Of a DNA stretch of 64,000 nucleotides, positions 54,866 through 62,979 are shown one piece after another. The number at the start of each line of letters is the position of its first letter. Positions within the stretch are counted from its first letter, which is position 1. A program made the position numbers and the translations under genes. Origin of the DNA: a virus; the IMG/VR virus record IMGVR_UViG_3300028073_000014, positions 1-64,000 of that record, one strand, 5' to 3'. The notes beneath the pieces were generated by a model that did not search any database, was not told the origin of the DNA, and was given only the letters and a program-made list of their open reading frames with translations.

Positions 54866-55937
54866 TTTGATCTAGAAGTTTGCTTGCTCGGCTAATTAAA
54901 AGCTGAGAAAAGTTATTTGCAACTGCAATTTCGTGAATCTTCTTGATTTGAAGATCCTTATTTATGCTTTTGTTTTCCCAATCAGAAAATATATTAGACT
55001 CCCCCTCATTGCTTGCCACAAGCATATCGAAAAAGTCGTTTTTAAGCGGAAGGCGAATCTCAATCTTTGAAGGATCGAAGATCGAGCAAAGTTGAAGGAA
55101 AGATTTGCACGCAGAGATTAAGCCGTGATTAGTGTCGCCGTTAGAATCATTGTTTGACGAAATGATTATCTTTTCTGGAGAAAGGGCGACTAATGTCGAA
55201 CAGATTTTTGAAGAGACGCCAAGACCAAAGGTCACAAGATTGTTCTTGTAGCCTTTTTCAAACAGCGCCATACTATCGCCAATACTCTCGACAATAATTA
55301 CATATCCTTTGGACTCAATAGTTTCTTTAACTTCATACGAAGAGTTACGCTCCACGTTAAGAGGGTAAACCCAATCAGCGCGCTTACCCAGATGTTTCCA
55401 TTTTGGAAACTCTGAATCCTTTTGCCAGAAGATCGCCCTGCCAGAAAAGCCGTGGATCTGCCCAGAAGAATTATAAATCGGAAATACAATTCTACGAAAA
55501 AGCTGACCAGCCGTTGCATAGCCGCATTTATAAAAATTAAGAGTATCTTTACTGATCCCTTTCTTTTCATAAAAATCAAGGTGGGGCAGAAGATTTGAAA
55601 GCAGAGACTCTGGATAGATCTTTTCCATTTCTAGTTTCTGTTTAGGCTCTGATTGAATGATAATTTCAGCAGAAGTATTTACATACTTATTTATCACCTC
55701 TGGATCATTTGTATTCAGTGTAAGCTGGATAAGCTTCTGAATGGGATAGCTCTTGGAGCCATTAGCGGCATAGTCGGTCCATACGCCGCTGTTCTTGTAT
55801 ATCTTAACAGCAGTGCCATTATCCCCGCCGCGATATAGCGCTCTCGTTCTCCAATAGCTTCCATAATCTTTTAGGTTATAACCTAAAGACTCAAGAGAAG
55901 CCTTCAGCTGAAACGAATCAATTGAAGTTCGGGACAT
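54858..55937 (-). CDS. Toprim-domain primase (DnaG-like)
   Basis: ATG at 55937 gives MSRTSIDSFQLK; another at 55949 is equally possible; both overlap the helicase gene. The ~359-residue protein has an N-terminal SLGYNLKDYGSYWRTRALYR block, as in phage primases, without a full zinc-binding set. A catalytic core begins after LDFYEKKGISKDTLNFYKCG, and the Toprim part is VIIVESIGDSMALFEKG (Glu, ~235-250) and IIISSNNDSNGD (Asp-x-Asp-like). It should make primers with the DnaB-type helicase encoded upstream. Confidence 0.8.
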   Translation of the reverse strand: MSRTSIDSFQLKASLESLGYNLKDYGSYWRTRALYRGGDNGTAVKIYKNSGVWTDYAANGSKSYPIQKLIQLTLNTNDPEVINKYVNTSAEIIIQSEPKQKLEMEKIYPESLLSNLLPHLDFYEKKGISKDTLNFYKCGYATAGQLFRRIVFPIYNSSGQIHGFSGRAIFWQKDSEFPKWKHLGKRADWVYPLNVERNSSYEVKETIESKGYVIIVESIGDSMALFEKGYKNNLVTFGLGVSSKICSTLVALSPEKIIISSNNDSNGDTNHGLISACKSFLQLCSIFDPSKIEIRLPLKNDFFDMLVASNEGESNIFSDWENKSINKDLQIKKIHEIAVANNFSQLLISRASKLLDQIE

Positions 55938-57435
55938 CGTTCTGGTCATTGTTTTGCTCAAGTGGACTGATTCCAGTATCCATTGCTCGGACAATATCGC
56001 GGAGGTCTCCGCGCTCTTCAACATCAAAGTTGTTAAAACGAAGATTGATAAAATTACGCTTCAGAGTGCCATCTGGCATTCTGACGGGTTCAACGGCGCC
56101 AGCAATATCGGAGCCCAAGAATCTATTTTTAACAAAAATTAATTTATGCGTACCAAAGTCCTGACCTTCCTCGGCCCGCTCATCAAGAGTCTTTTGGCGC
56201 AGGATTGCCATATGTGAACAATAATGAGTAATTCGGTCAGACATCGAAACAATGCTTTCGTCATCATTGATTGCGTCTGCTGCACGGTTGGTAGTAACAC
56301 CGCTACGGTTAGACTGAACAGATGTGAACATCGTAATACAGGGCTTTTGATCTTGCACGATATCTCTCTGGATAGTCTTCTTAAACTTATTCAACATATC
56401 TCCGATCACTTGCCATTCCGGCTTATTGCTGTCCGAATCGGCAGAAGGCTTGATGTAGTCAAAGCTAAAGATGAGCGGATTGCCTCGGCCAATTCTTGAG
56501 TAATAAAACCTCTTCAGATTATTGATCATCTGGTCGGTTGTCATTCCACCTACGTTGTAGTAGTAGAACTTTAGATTCTTGATTTGATTCCAAGTTGCCC
56601 TGACCTTATCGACAGTCTCTGCACCAGCCTTGCGCCAGAGTCCGCTCTCAAGCAAGTGAACTGGAACGTGACTAAGCGCAGCGCATTGGCGCATAATCAC
56701 TTCTTCTTTACTCATTTCTCCATTATCAAAATGAAGAACGGGCACATCGTACTTTGCTGAAACCTTGGTAGAATAGTTTAAGGCAAGCAGGGTCTTGCCT
56801 ACGCCAGAGCGAGCAACGATAACTGAGATGTTGCCCGGTCTCAGAAGAGAGCCGTAAATCTTGTTAACAGTTGGGAATGGCCCCATGAAGCCAAATTCAG
56901 TAATAGGGTTGTTCCCGCGCTCTTCAATAACATTCTCCATTTCCTCAAAGATGTTAACGGGCTTTTCATCATTGTTTTCATAAAGATTGATTGTCTTATT
57001 AAATGCGGAATCGGCTTCTTCGATGATCTTCTGATAAGAAGAATCGGGAGCGATTTTCTTCATCTTGTCCGCTACGTCCAAAGCTGACCTGTGGATTGTG
57101 CGGCGAATAGAGTATTTTTTAATCTCTTTCGCCGCAGAAACTGCGGTGGATTTGTTCGTCTTGCGAAGAGCGAGAGAGCGAAGATAGTCGAAGATGTCGA
57201 TATTATCCTCAAAGGATATACCGATTTCCTTGATTCTTTGAGCAATGATGATCTCGTCAATCTTCTCATTGCTCTCCATACACTTTCGGAGAATGTGGTA
57301 GATCGTCTTGTGAACGACCGTTTCTTCAGAATAAAAATCAGCTTCAGATATGAAGTCGCAGATCTCTGCGTAGGCATCTGGGTGCTGGATAAGTCCAGCC
57401 AAAAGCTGCTTCTCTACTTCTAGGGAATAAAGCAT
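55918..57435 (-). CDS. DnaB-type replicative helicase
   Basis: The 505-residue protein has a DnaB N-terminal domain (SLEVEKQLLAGLIQHPDAYA) and a RecA-like ATPase with Walker A VARSGVGKTLLAL (GVGKT 211-215), the H4-like FDNGEMSKEEV motif and a Walker-B-type IFSFDYIKPS (~309-318). It is the helicase of the main replication operon, adjacent to the primase. It is full length. The second DnaB-type gene at 1-741 is a different protein (its ATPase start reads AARPGVGKSS). Confidence 0.9.
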   Translation of the reverse strand: MLYSLEVEKQLLAGLIQHPDAYAEICDFISEADFYSEETVVHKTIYHILRKCMESNEKIDEIIIAQRIKEIGISFEDNIDIFDYLRSLALRKTNKSTAVSAAKEIKKYSIRRTIHRSALDVADKMKKIAPDSSYQKIIEEADSAFNKTINLYENNDEKPVNIFEEMENVIEERGNNPITEFGFMGPFPTVNKIYGSLLRPGNISVIVARSGVGKTLLALNYSTKVSAKYDVPVLHFDNGEMSKEEVIMRQCAALSHVPVHLLESGLWRKAGAETVDKVRATWNQIKNLKFYYYNVGGMTTDQMINNLKRFYYSRIGRGNPLIFSFDYIKPSADSDSNKPEWQVIGDMLNKFKKTIQRDIVQDQKPCITMFTSVQSNRSGVTTNRAADAINDDESIVSMSDRITHYCSHMAILRQKTLDERAEEGQDFGTHKLIFVKNRFLGSDIAGAVEPVRMPDGTLKRNFINLRFNNFDVEERGDLRDIVRAMDTGISPLEQNNDQNDVPNFN

Positions 57436-57674
57436 TAGATTTCGTCGTCTCTAACATCCATCTCTTCAGAGTTGAGATATTCCTCAAGCGCCTTTTTAAG
57501 ACCAAGGGAAGTTACTACGGAATCAAATCTAGTAAAGATTTGAGGCACTCCATTCTGGGTGCATACACATAGGATTAAGCCTTTATAACTCTCTGCGCCT
57601 CCAGAGAGTTCGTAAATTTGCTCAACCATCTCTGGTGGGAACAAAAATTCCTTATCTTTTGATTCTTGGCTCAT
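57435..57674 (-). CDS. Hypothetical protein, 79 aa
   Basis: ATG at 57674 (MSQESKDKEFLFPPEMV) is preferred; a longer frame from 57764 is in the nuclease gene. The ~79-residue acidic protein shows a helical start and YKGLILCVCTQNGVPQIFTR (30-50). It overlaps the helicase start by one base and the nuclease stop by one. No family is recognised. Confidence 0.55.
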   Translation of the reverse strand: MSQESKDKEFLFPPEMVEQIYELSGGAESYKGLILCVCTQNGVPQIFTRFDSVVTSLGLKKALEEYLNSEEMDVRDDEI

Positions 57675-58084
57675 TATAAAATGATTCCTTGCTTTTCGAA
57701 CGTTTCTTTGCAGATGAGATCGGTCTCGTAGATTTCTACCAGCTTTATGCCGTTTGTCAAGCAAAATTGCAACTTTAAATCGTCACGTTTAAGCTGGGAC
57801 AACCACTTACGCCGATCATTGCCGTGGAAATAAGGGTTGTAGGTTTGATGCTGCTTGCCCTGAACCTCTATCGCTATCTTTTTATTTGCATTATAAATGT
57901 CAAGAGATAGGCGGGTTCCTACAACCCTTATCTCCTCAAACACAACGTCGTACTTCCAGTAGGGTAATAAAAACTGCTTTACCCTCCATTGGATGTTGCT
58001 TTTGGATTTCGCTTCCCAATTAATTATGTATTTTTTAGCATTTTTAAGAAAGCGCTCTTTGCCATTTAGGGTCTTAAACTTCAT
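57674..58084 (-). CDS. Vsr/DUF559-like PD-(D/E)XK nuclease
   Basis: The 136-residue basic protein fits the very-short-patch-repair-like nuclease fold: RLSLDIYNANKKIAIEVQGK (Asp and E-x-Q, ~58-77) and a C-terminal LKLQFCLTNGIKLVEIYE strand. Related phage proteins act as free-standing homing nucleases or nick DNA at mismatches. It lies between the helicase and RecA genes and overlaps RecA by 11 bases. Confidence 0.72.
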   Translation of the reverse strand: MKFKTLNGKERFLKNAKKYIINWEAKSKSNIQWRVKQFLLPYWKYDVVFEEIRVVGTRLSLDIYNANKKIAIEVQGKQHQTYNPYFHGNDRRKWLSQLKRDDLKLQFCLTNGIKLVEIYETDLICKETFEKQGIIL

Positions 58085-59231
58085 TTGCTGAGTTCTCAGC
58101 GATAATATTAATGAAGTACTTGTGCAGGGTCTTAGTCAGCTTTTCGTTGGCTTCAATAAATTCAAAGACCGCGTTTTCCCCTTGAAATTTTTCAGGCATA
58201 TCTATGCCGATATCCTTGGCAATTTTGGCAAGATCTTCCGATACGGCATACCAAGCTCCAGCACGACTTACGAGTTCCCAAGTAAGCAGCATATCAACAA
58301 TCTCCTTCTCAACCCATACGGATCTGCCATTGCTGCGTCCATACTTGATTGGATATGTAACTCTATTCTTGCTCTTCTCATTTGGACTTTTTTTGATATA
58401 AATCTTACAGTTGTGTCCGATGATTGGGTTTTTTATCGGGTCTGACTTCTTTATGCTTGGGTCTTTAAGGATAATATCTCCCTCAAAGCGAGGCTCAAAT
58501 TCAAAGATAAAATTAGCAAAGTGAAGCAGGGCATTGCCACCAGTGGCGGATGTTTGGCGGATTGGTGCTGAACTGTAAGGGTCCAGTTTGATATCGCTTC
58601 TGACCTGAGAGATAAAGATCGCCATATGCCCGCGCTTGGTAAGCGCGATAGAAATCTTTTTCATAAGGTTTGCTGCGATAACGGCGCCACCAGCGACCTT
58701 TACAGACTCTTCAAAAGTCTTATCAAGATCGTTCTTCGCAATGAGTCCGTCAACAGAATCAACGATGAACATATACTTGTTCTTTTCGTCGTTGTACATT
58801 ACCAGCTTTCGCATTGCGTCTACGACGGTCTCATAGATGTTCGATTCAAAAACAAAACAGGTGCCAGCCTCCCATTCGGACGGGTCAAACACGAACTTTA
58901 CTCCGCTTCTCTTTTGCATCTCTGGGGAAAGGCGACCCTCGGCTTTAATATAAAAGCCCTTTGAGCTTGGAACGGTATTGAGGAAGTTCCGCATAACCTC
59001 AAGTGACGCAGAGGTCTTGCCGCCCTCGGTAAAGCCTACGAAGCGATGTAGACCTGGTCCAAGACCGCCGCCTGTTTGCATATCCATATTCAAAGAGCCT
59101 GTAGAAACCTTGTAGTTTACAGACTCTTCGAAATTGTAATGGTCGTCCTTGTTGGACTTTAAAAAATCGCCAAGAATACTCTTGGATGAAATGCCATCTT
59201 CTTTCTGTTCTTCTTTTGCCTTCTTGCTCAT
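58074..59231 (-). CDS. RecA-family recombinase
   Basis: The 385-residue protein is a RecA/UvsX-type strand-exchange protein. Walker A GFTEGGKTS (66-74), Walker B YMFIVDSVDGL (~152-162), and FISQVRSDIKLDPYSSAPIR (~201-220) with SATGGNAL, as in loop L2 regions. It should form filaments for recombination-dependent replication and repair. It overlaps the upstream small gene as ATGA, so they are co-translated. Confidence 0.9.
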   Translation of the reverse strand: MSKKAKEEQKEDGISSKSILGDFLKSNKDDHYNFEESVNYKVSTGSLNMDMQTGGGLGPGLHRFVGFTEGGKTSASLEVMRNFLNTVPSSKGFYIKAEGRLSPEMQKRSGVKFVFDPSEWEAGTCFVFESNIYETVVDAMRKLVMYNDEKNKYMFIVDSVDGLIAKNDLDKTFEESVKVAGGAVIAANLMKKISIALTKRGHMAIFISQVRSDIKLDPYSSAPIRQTSATGGNALLHFANFIFEFEPRFEGDIILKDPSIKKSDPIKNPIIGHNCKIYIKKSPNEKSKNRVTYPIKYGRSNGRSVWVEKEIVDMLLTWELVSRAGAWYAVSEDLAKIAKDIGIDMPEKFQGENAVFEFIEANEKLTKTLHKYFINIIAENSANEV

Positions 59232-59557
59232 TGTAGAAAATCTCTAAGTGTTTTTTTGGTTTTAATTTGAACGTCATCTCCAACTTTTTCGGAGATAACC
59301 GGACGTTCGATAACTTGTGGACGATAGTAAAATTGGTTCTTGTAGCTTTCAAGCCTTTTCTTGCCATAATCAGAAAAGAACATCGCAAGTGATGCAATCT
59401 TTTCTGGTGGAACAAATTGCGAAAGAAACTCGATCCCATAAGTGGCTTCAAGTCTCTTGAATAATACCATCTCCTTGATCCAGAATTCTTTGCCAGCATT
59501 CTTAGGAATGTTGACAAAATTATTAATATAATTTCGCCTATTAATCCTTTGCTTCAT
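59228..59557 (-). CDS. Hypothetical basic protein, 109 aa
   Basis: The 109-residue protein is basic at the N-terminus (MKQRINRRNYINNFV) with a helical middle (PPEKIASLAMFFSDYGKKRL, ~50-69). No family is recognised. It overlaps recA by four bases and has a TTGACA box ~30 bases upstream. It could be a recombination accessory factor; this is only position-based. Confidence 0.55.
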   Translation of the reverse strand: MKQRINRRNYINNFVNIPKNAGKEFWIKEMVLFKRLEATYGIEFLSQFVPPEKIASLAMFFSDYGKKRLESYKNQFYYRPQVIERPVISEKVGDDVQIKTKKTLRDFLQ

Positions 59558-59596
59558 AACCCAGCTTCAGCGATCTCCCTAACCTTGTCAAGCCTT

Positions 59597-60028
59597 TCAG
59601 GACTTATTTGCTGCGGCGGCAGAACCAAAATAAAATCCAGTAATGGCGATTAGGCACTGTCTTATCTCGGTGGTAATTAAATTGCCAGAAATTTCAACAA
59701 AGGCGGTCTTGGTTTTATCGGCTAAAAAGCCAAACAGCCCGCCGCCATCCTGATAACTAACTTCTAAATAAGTTGGGATTCCAAGAATTGCCATCACAAA
59801 CGGAGATATAACGATAGAGAATATGACCGACATCACTATCATTCGTCTAATTACCTTGCCAAAATCTGGGTCTCTGTTTGCTGCTTTGTCAGCAGATTCG
59901 TCCTGCTTATCAATTGCGTTCATCATCCGATCAAAGCGATTCTTGCTTTCTTCTGCCTTTAATGCAATTATTCTAAAAATAAAGCCTGTTATGGCGCCGC
60001 CAAACAGGCTTATGAGTTCAGTGGTCAC
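59597..60028 (-). CDS. Membrane protein, possible holin-like
   Basis: GTG at 60028 is taken as start, after AGTGTAAATAGTG. The 143-residue protein has three likely transmembrane helices, at ~7-22 (FGGAITGFIFRIIAL), ~64-86 (MIVMSVIFSIVISPFVMAI) and ~122-140 (CLIAITGFYFGSAAAA), separated by a charged loop (KAEESKNRFDRMMNAIDKQD). The size and topology fit a holin. No lysin is found in the window, so the role is uncertain. Confidence 0.55.
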   Translation of the reverse strand: MTTELISLFGGAITGFIFRIIALKAEESKNRFDRMMNAIDKQDESADKAANRDPDFGKVIRRMIVMSVIFSIVISPFVMAILGIPTYLEVSYQDGGGLFGFLADKTKTAFVEISGNLITTEIRQCLIAITGFYFGSAAAANKS

Positions 60029-60034
60029 ACCACT

Positions 60035-60042
60035 ATTTACAC
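60035..60042 (-). promoter_or_regulatory. AGTGTAAATA motif before membrane protein gene
   Basis: The minus strand reads AAGTGTAAATAGTGGTGTG, with the GTG at 60028 as start. It lies in the 14-base gap after thyX and is one of five minus-strand copies of the motif. Confidence 0.42.
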
Positions 60043-60666
60043 TTAAAGCTTAAAAGCTTGTATTGTAAGTGGGAACTTGTTGGTTTCTTTTACAAGTTCA
60101 AGCATCTCTGATGCAATATTGCGAATCTCTACTTGTGCATCTTGCTTATTACGAAGGTTTAAGAAGTGATAAAACGAGCGCCAATTAAACATTACATCGC
60201 TTGTAATCTGGGTATTATACCCACGGAAGAATCTAGCTGACTCCTTTGCGCGCTTTCTGGTGAAGCCATAGTTCTTAACTAGGTCTTCGATACACTTGTG
60301 ATACAGATCCATTCCTCTTTCGGTATGGGTAGAGAGGATCTCCTTCCAAGTATCTGGCCAATCTTGCGGAACAAGATAGTCATCCTCTTTGATCTCCTTG
60401 TATCTTGCAGATTCTCCGTTTACCGATACGCCAACTCTATGCTTGATTAGATGAATATGAGAGGCTATGTCTGTCTTTATTAGAAAATGCAGGGAGGATT
60501 TTTCAAAGGGAGTGTGGTGTCCATTTTCAGCCAGCATCTTGAGTAGATCGCCCACTCTGCCCTTCTTTTCTTCATTGATGTCACGACTGGTTGAAGTCCA
60601 AGCAGAACAAGCGTGAGTAAGATCGTCGCCATAGATACCGATTAAGTTAACTGAGTTTTTGAACAT
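60043..60666 (-). CDS. thyX: Flavin-dependent thymidylate synthase ThyX
   Basis: ATG at 60666 is preferred because GGAGG lies just upstream; an ATG at 60678 lacks this. The ~207-residue protein has the ThyX motif KHRVGVSVNGESARY (~79-93; first position Lys in place of Arg), with the flavin-binding FFRGYNTQI region and the C-terminal RSFYHFLNLRN. It converts dUMP to dTMP with methylene-tetrahydrofolate and NADPH. With NrdAB it supplies nucleotides. Confidence 0.92.
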   Translation of the reverse strand: MFKNSVNLIGIYGDDLTHACSAWTSTSRDINEEKKGRVGDLLKMLAENGHHTPFEKSSLHFLIKTDIASHIHLIKHRVGVSVNGESARYKEIKEDDYLVPQDWPDTWKEILSTHTERGMDLYHKCIEDLVKNYGFTRKRAKESARFFRGYNTQITSDVMFNWRSFYHFLNLRNKQDAQVEIRNIASEMLELVKETNKFPLTIQAFKL

Positions 60667-61597
60667 CGCCGCCTCCATTGTAATAACTGTTATAAGCTTT
60701 TAGGATTGCGGAGAAGTATGCGGCATGAACGTCTGGTTTGTCAAGAGCATTTGCTAGATATTTTTGACAATTTTTAATTGATTGAATGTAATTTTTATCA
60801 TTTCCCATCTGTGCCATAAAGTGTTCGATACAGTCTTGATCAACATAAATTACGCCCTGAATGACATCAAACATATGATAGTACCAAGAAATCTCATCTT
60901 GATACGACGGAGGGCGAACATAAATACAAATAGAATTTGATTTCATTGCCCAGATTAGCCTCTCCCAAGATGTGGTGTTGCCATTGACATTTAAAATATA
61001 TTTATATTTTAATTGATCAGCAATACTGATATAAGCTCCAGCGATGCCATCCTCAAAGGGAAATTCGACAAAGTTTGTAATCTTAGCGTCTACTAGTTGG
61101 CTGTATCTGTACTTTCTGCAAAGATCAATTCTTTGCACTGAACCATTGTGCTTTGCGCCAGTATCTGACCCGCAAAAAATCGCTTTATCCATTTTTTCTT
61201 CAAATGGAATATCCACGCTCTCTATTTGGCTACAGATGCTAGCTGTTCGCGACAAATGAGAATCTGGAATGCAGATGTGTGGACTGTTTCTTGGACGCGC
61301 AAAGCACAGCCTTGTTTCCTTTGAGTCGTTCTGCGGACCATCGTTAAAGTTTACAATGGCTTCAAAATCAAGATCGCACAAATTATAGCTTCTAATGGTT
61401 GCGTCTGTAAATTGGATAAAGAAATTAAGTCGTATCTCGTCGATCCAATTTGACTTTCTTAAAACACGAACTCCATCCCTAGAGATGGAGCAGTGAGCTT
61501 CGTTTCTAAAAAGATTTACGCTGTTTAAATCTCTTGAGATATTTAATCTTGATGGATGAAATTCATTCAGTACGCAATAAGCTAGGATATGGTTCAT
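60647..61597 (-). CDS. GT90 (CAP10/LpsA-like) glycosyltransferase
   Basis: The 316-residue protein fits the GT90 family (CAP10, LpsA): KAIFCGSDTGAK (~140-151), DLCRKYRYSQLVDAKITNFV (159-178) and, as the diagnostic core, YKYILNVNGNTTSWERLIWA (203-222) followed by MKSNSICIYVRPP and WYY. It transfers a pentose or hexose (xylose in known members) to a glycan. It overlaps gmd by four bases and thyX by 20, so these genes are translated together. The acceptor is unknown. Confidence 0.82.
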   Translation of the reverse strand: MNHILAYCVLNEFHPSRLNISRDLNSVNLFRNEAHCSISRDGVRVLRKSNWIDEIRLNFFIQFTDATIRSYNLCDLDFEAIVNFNDGPQNDSKETRLCFARPRNSPHICIPDSHLSRTASICSQIESVDIPFEEKMDKAIFCGSDTGAKHNGSVQRIDLCRKYRYSQLVDAKITNFVEFPFEDGIAGAYISIADQLKYKYILNVNGNTTSWERLIWAMKSNSICIYVRPPSYQDEISWYYHMFDVIQGVIYVDQDCIEHFMAQMGNDKNYIQSIKNCQKYLANALDKPDVHAAYFSAILKAYNSYYNGGGDVQKLS

Positions 61598-62622
61598 TGA
61601 GCAAGGTCGTTGAGCGTCATCTTTTTAACAAGCTGGAAGAAGCTTGTCTTGGGTCGCCAGCCAAGCTCACTTCTGGCCATTGTAGAATCGCCAAGAAGCA
61701 GTTCGACTTCAGCTGGGCGGAAGAACTTTGGATCGATCATTACCATAGGAAGTCTGCTTTCCTTATTTATAAAGACTTCTTCGATGGTTCCTCGGTTGCC
61801 GAGCCATTGACCTTCGATACCAGCCGCAGCAAAAGACAGTTCTACAAATTCTCTAACAGTATGAGTTTCGTCAGAAGAAAGCACATAGTCCTTTGGCTTT
61901 TCCTGATTAAGCATCAGCCAAATACCATGAACAAAGTCTTCAGCATCACTCCAATCGCGCTTTGACTCAAGATTGCCTAGCTTTATAGCCTCAATAAAGT
62001 TATTTGAGTCTATTGCCTTTTTAATTTTTGCAACTCCCTTGGTGATCTTTCTAGTGACAAACTCTGAGCCTCTGCGAGTTCCTTCGTGATTAAAAAGCCA
62101 GCCTTGAACTGCATAAAGATTGTAAGAGTCTCTCCATACTTTTACAACTTGTCTTGCGGCAGCTTTTGATGCTCCGTATGGACTTCTGGGTCTAAGTGGA
62201 TGAAATTCTGTTTGGGGGCTAAAGGTAACATCTCCAAATTCCTCTGAGGAGCCTGCGTTGTAGTAGCGACAGTTTGGAACAAACTTTCTAATTGCCTCAA
62301 GTTGATAAAGCACTCCCATACAGTTGGTTTGCATATGGTTGACTGGCATTTCCCAACTTGTCCCTACAAAGGAGTTTGCCGCTAAATTAATAAAATAATC
62401 CGGCTTGTATTTGAATATCGCGTTATTTACGCTTTCTGGGTCACCAATATCAAGGTCGATAAGCTTGAATCTTGGATCGGAAATATGGCTAATATTTTTA
62501 TGGTTGGAAACACTAAGACGACGAACTGCACCAAAAATTTGAACATCAGTGTTAGTTAAAAGGTAATCTGCCATATGACTACCATCCTGACCAGTAACTC
62601 CTGTAATGATTACTTTTTTCAT
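61594..62622 (-). CDS. gmd: GDP-mannose 4,6-dehydratase
   Basis: The 342-residue protein is a short-chain dehydrogenase-type sugar enzyme with the NADP site GVTGQDG (8-14), catalytic Tyr-x-x-x-Lys in SPYGASKAAA, and NHEGTRRGSEFVTRKITKGV, close to the Gmd motif NHESPRRGExFVTRKI. It makes GDP-4-keto-6-deoxymannose, which leads to fucose, rhamnose, perosamine or colitose. Its neighbour (62980) is the enzyme type that takes this intermediate to the 3,6-dideoxy branch. Overlap with both neighbours suggests an operon. Confidence 0.92.
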   Translation of the reverse strand: MKKVIITGVTGQDGSHMADYLLTNTDVQIFGAVRRLSVSNHKNISHISDPRFKLIDLDIGDPESVNNAIFKYKPDYFINLAANSFVGTSWEMPVNHMQTNCMGVLYQLEAIRKFVPNCRYYNAGSSEEFGDVTFSPQTEFHPLRPRSPYGASKAAARQVVKVWRDSYNLYAVQGWLFNHEGTRRGSEFVTRKITKGVAKIKKAIDSNNFIEAIKLGNLESKRDWSDAEDFVHGIWLMLNQEKPKDYVLSSDETHTVREFVELSFAAAGIEGQWLGNRGTIEEVFINKESRLPMVMIDPKFFRPAEVELLLGDSTMARSELGWRPKTSFFQLVKKMTLNDLAQ

Positions 62623-62978
62623 TAATTTTTAAATCCTTTATAAAGTTTAACGTTTTCTTCTGAAAACTTTTTGACGTTATTCTTGTTAACATAAACGTCA
62701 AGATATGAATTAATTGCCTTTGTTAACTTCGGGCGGCGATCTTTGAAACAGTAATCGACTTTCCTTTTCAAGTCTGCGACTTCGGCGTCCGTCTTTGCAT
62801 CGGCAATCGCATCTTCCAGCTTCCACATTCTAATGTGCAGAACAATAAAGCGATCCATGATTTCAGCGAAGCTTTCACTAAACTCGATATCAGAAGAGTG
62901 GATCGGCTCTTTGTCAAACCGTTCCGAGATCTCCTCTAGAAGAAGCTCGCTAATTTTATTTATTCTTTCGGTTGACAT
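62622..62978 (-). CDS. DUF4254-like protein
   Basis: The 118-residue protein is helical, with DRFIVLHIRMWKLEDAIADA (42-61) and KVDYCFKDRRPKLTKAINSY (73-92). The pattern L-H-x-x-x-W-x-x-E-D followed by I/V-D-x-x-N/F-x-x-R-x-x-x-x-x-x-I-D resembles DUF4254, which is found in sugar-biosynthesis loci of bacteria and phages. Its activity is not known to me. It overlaps gmd by one base. Confidence 0.5.
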   Translation of the reverse strand: MSTERINKISELLLEEISERFDKEPIHSSDIEFSESFAEIMDRFIVLHIRMWKLEDAIADAKTDAEVADLKRKVDYCFKDRRPKLTKAINSYLDVYVNKNNVKKFSEENVKLYKGFKN

Positions 62979-62979
62979 T

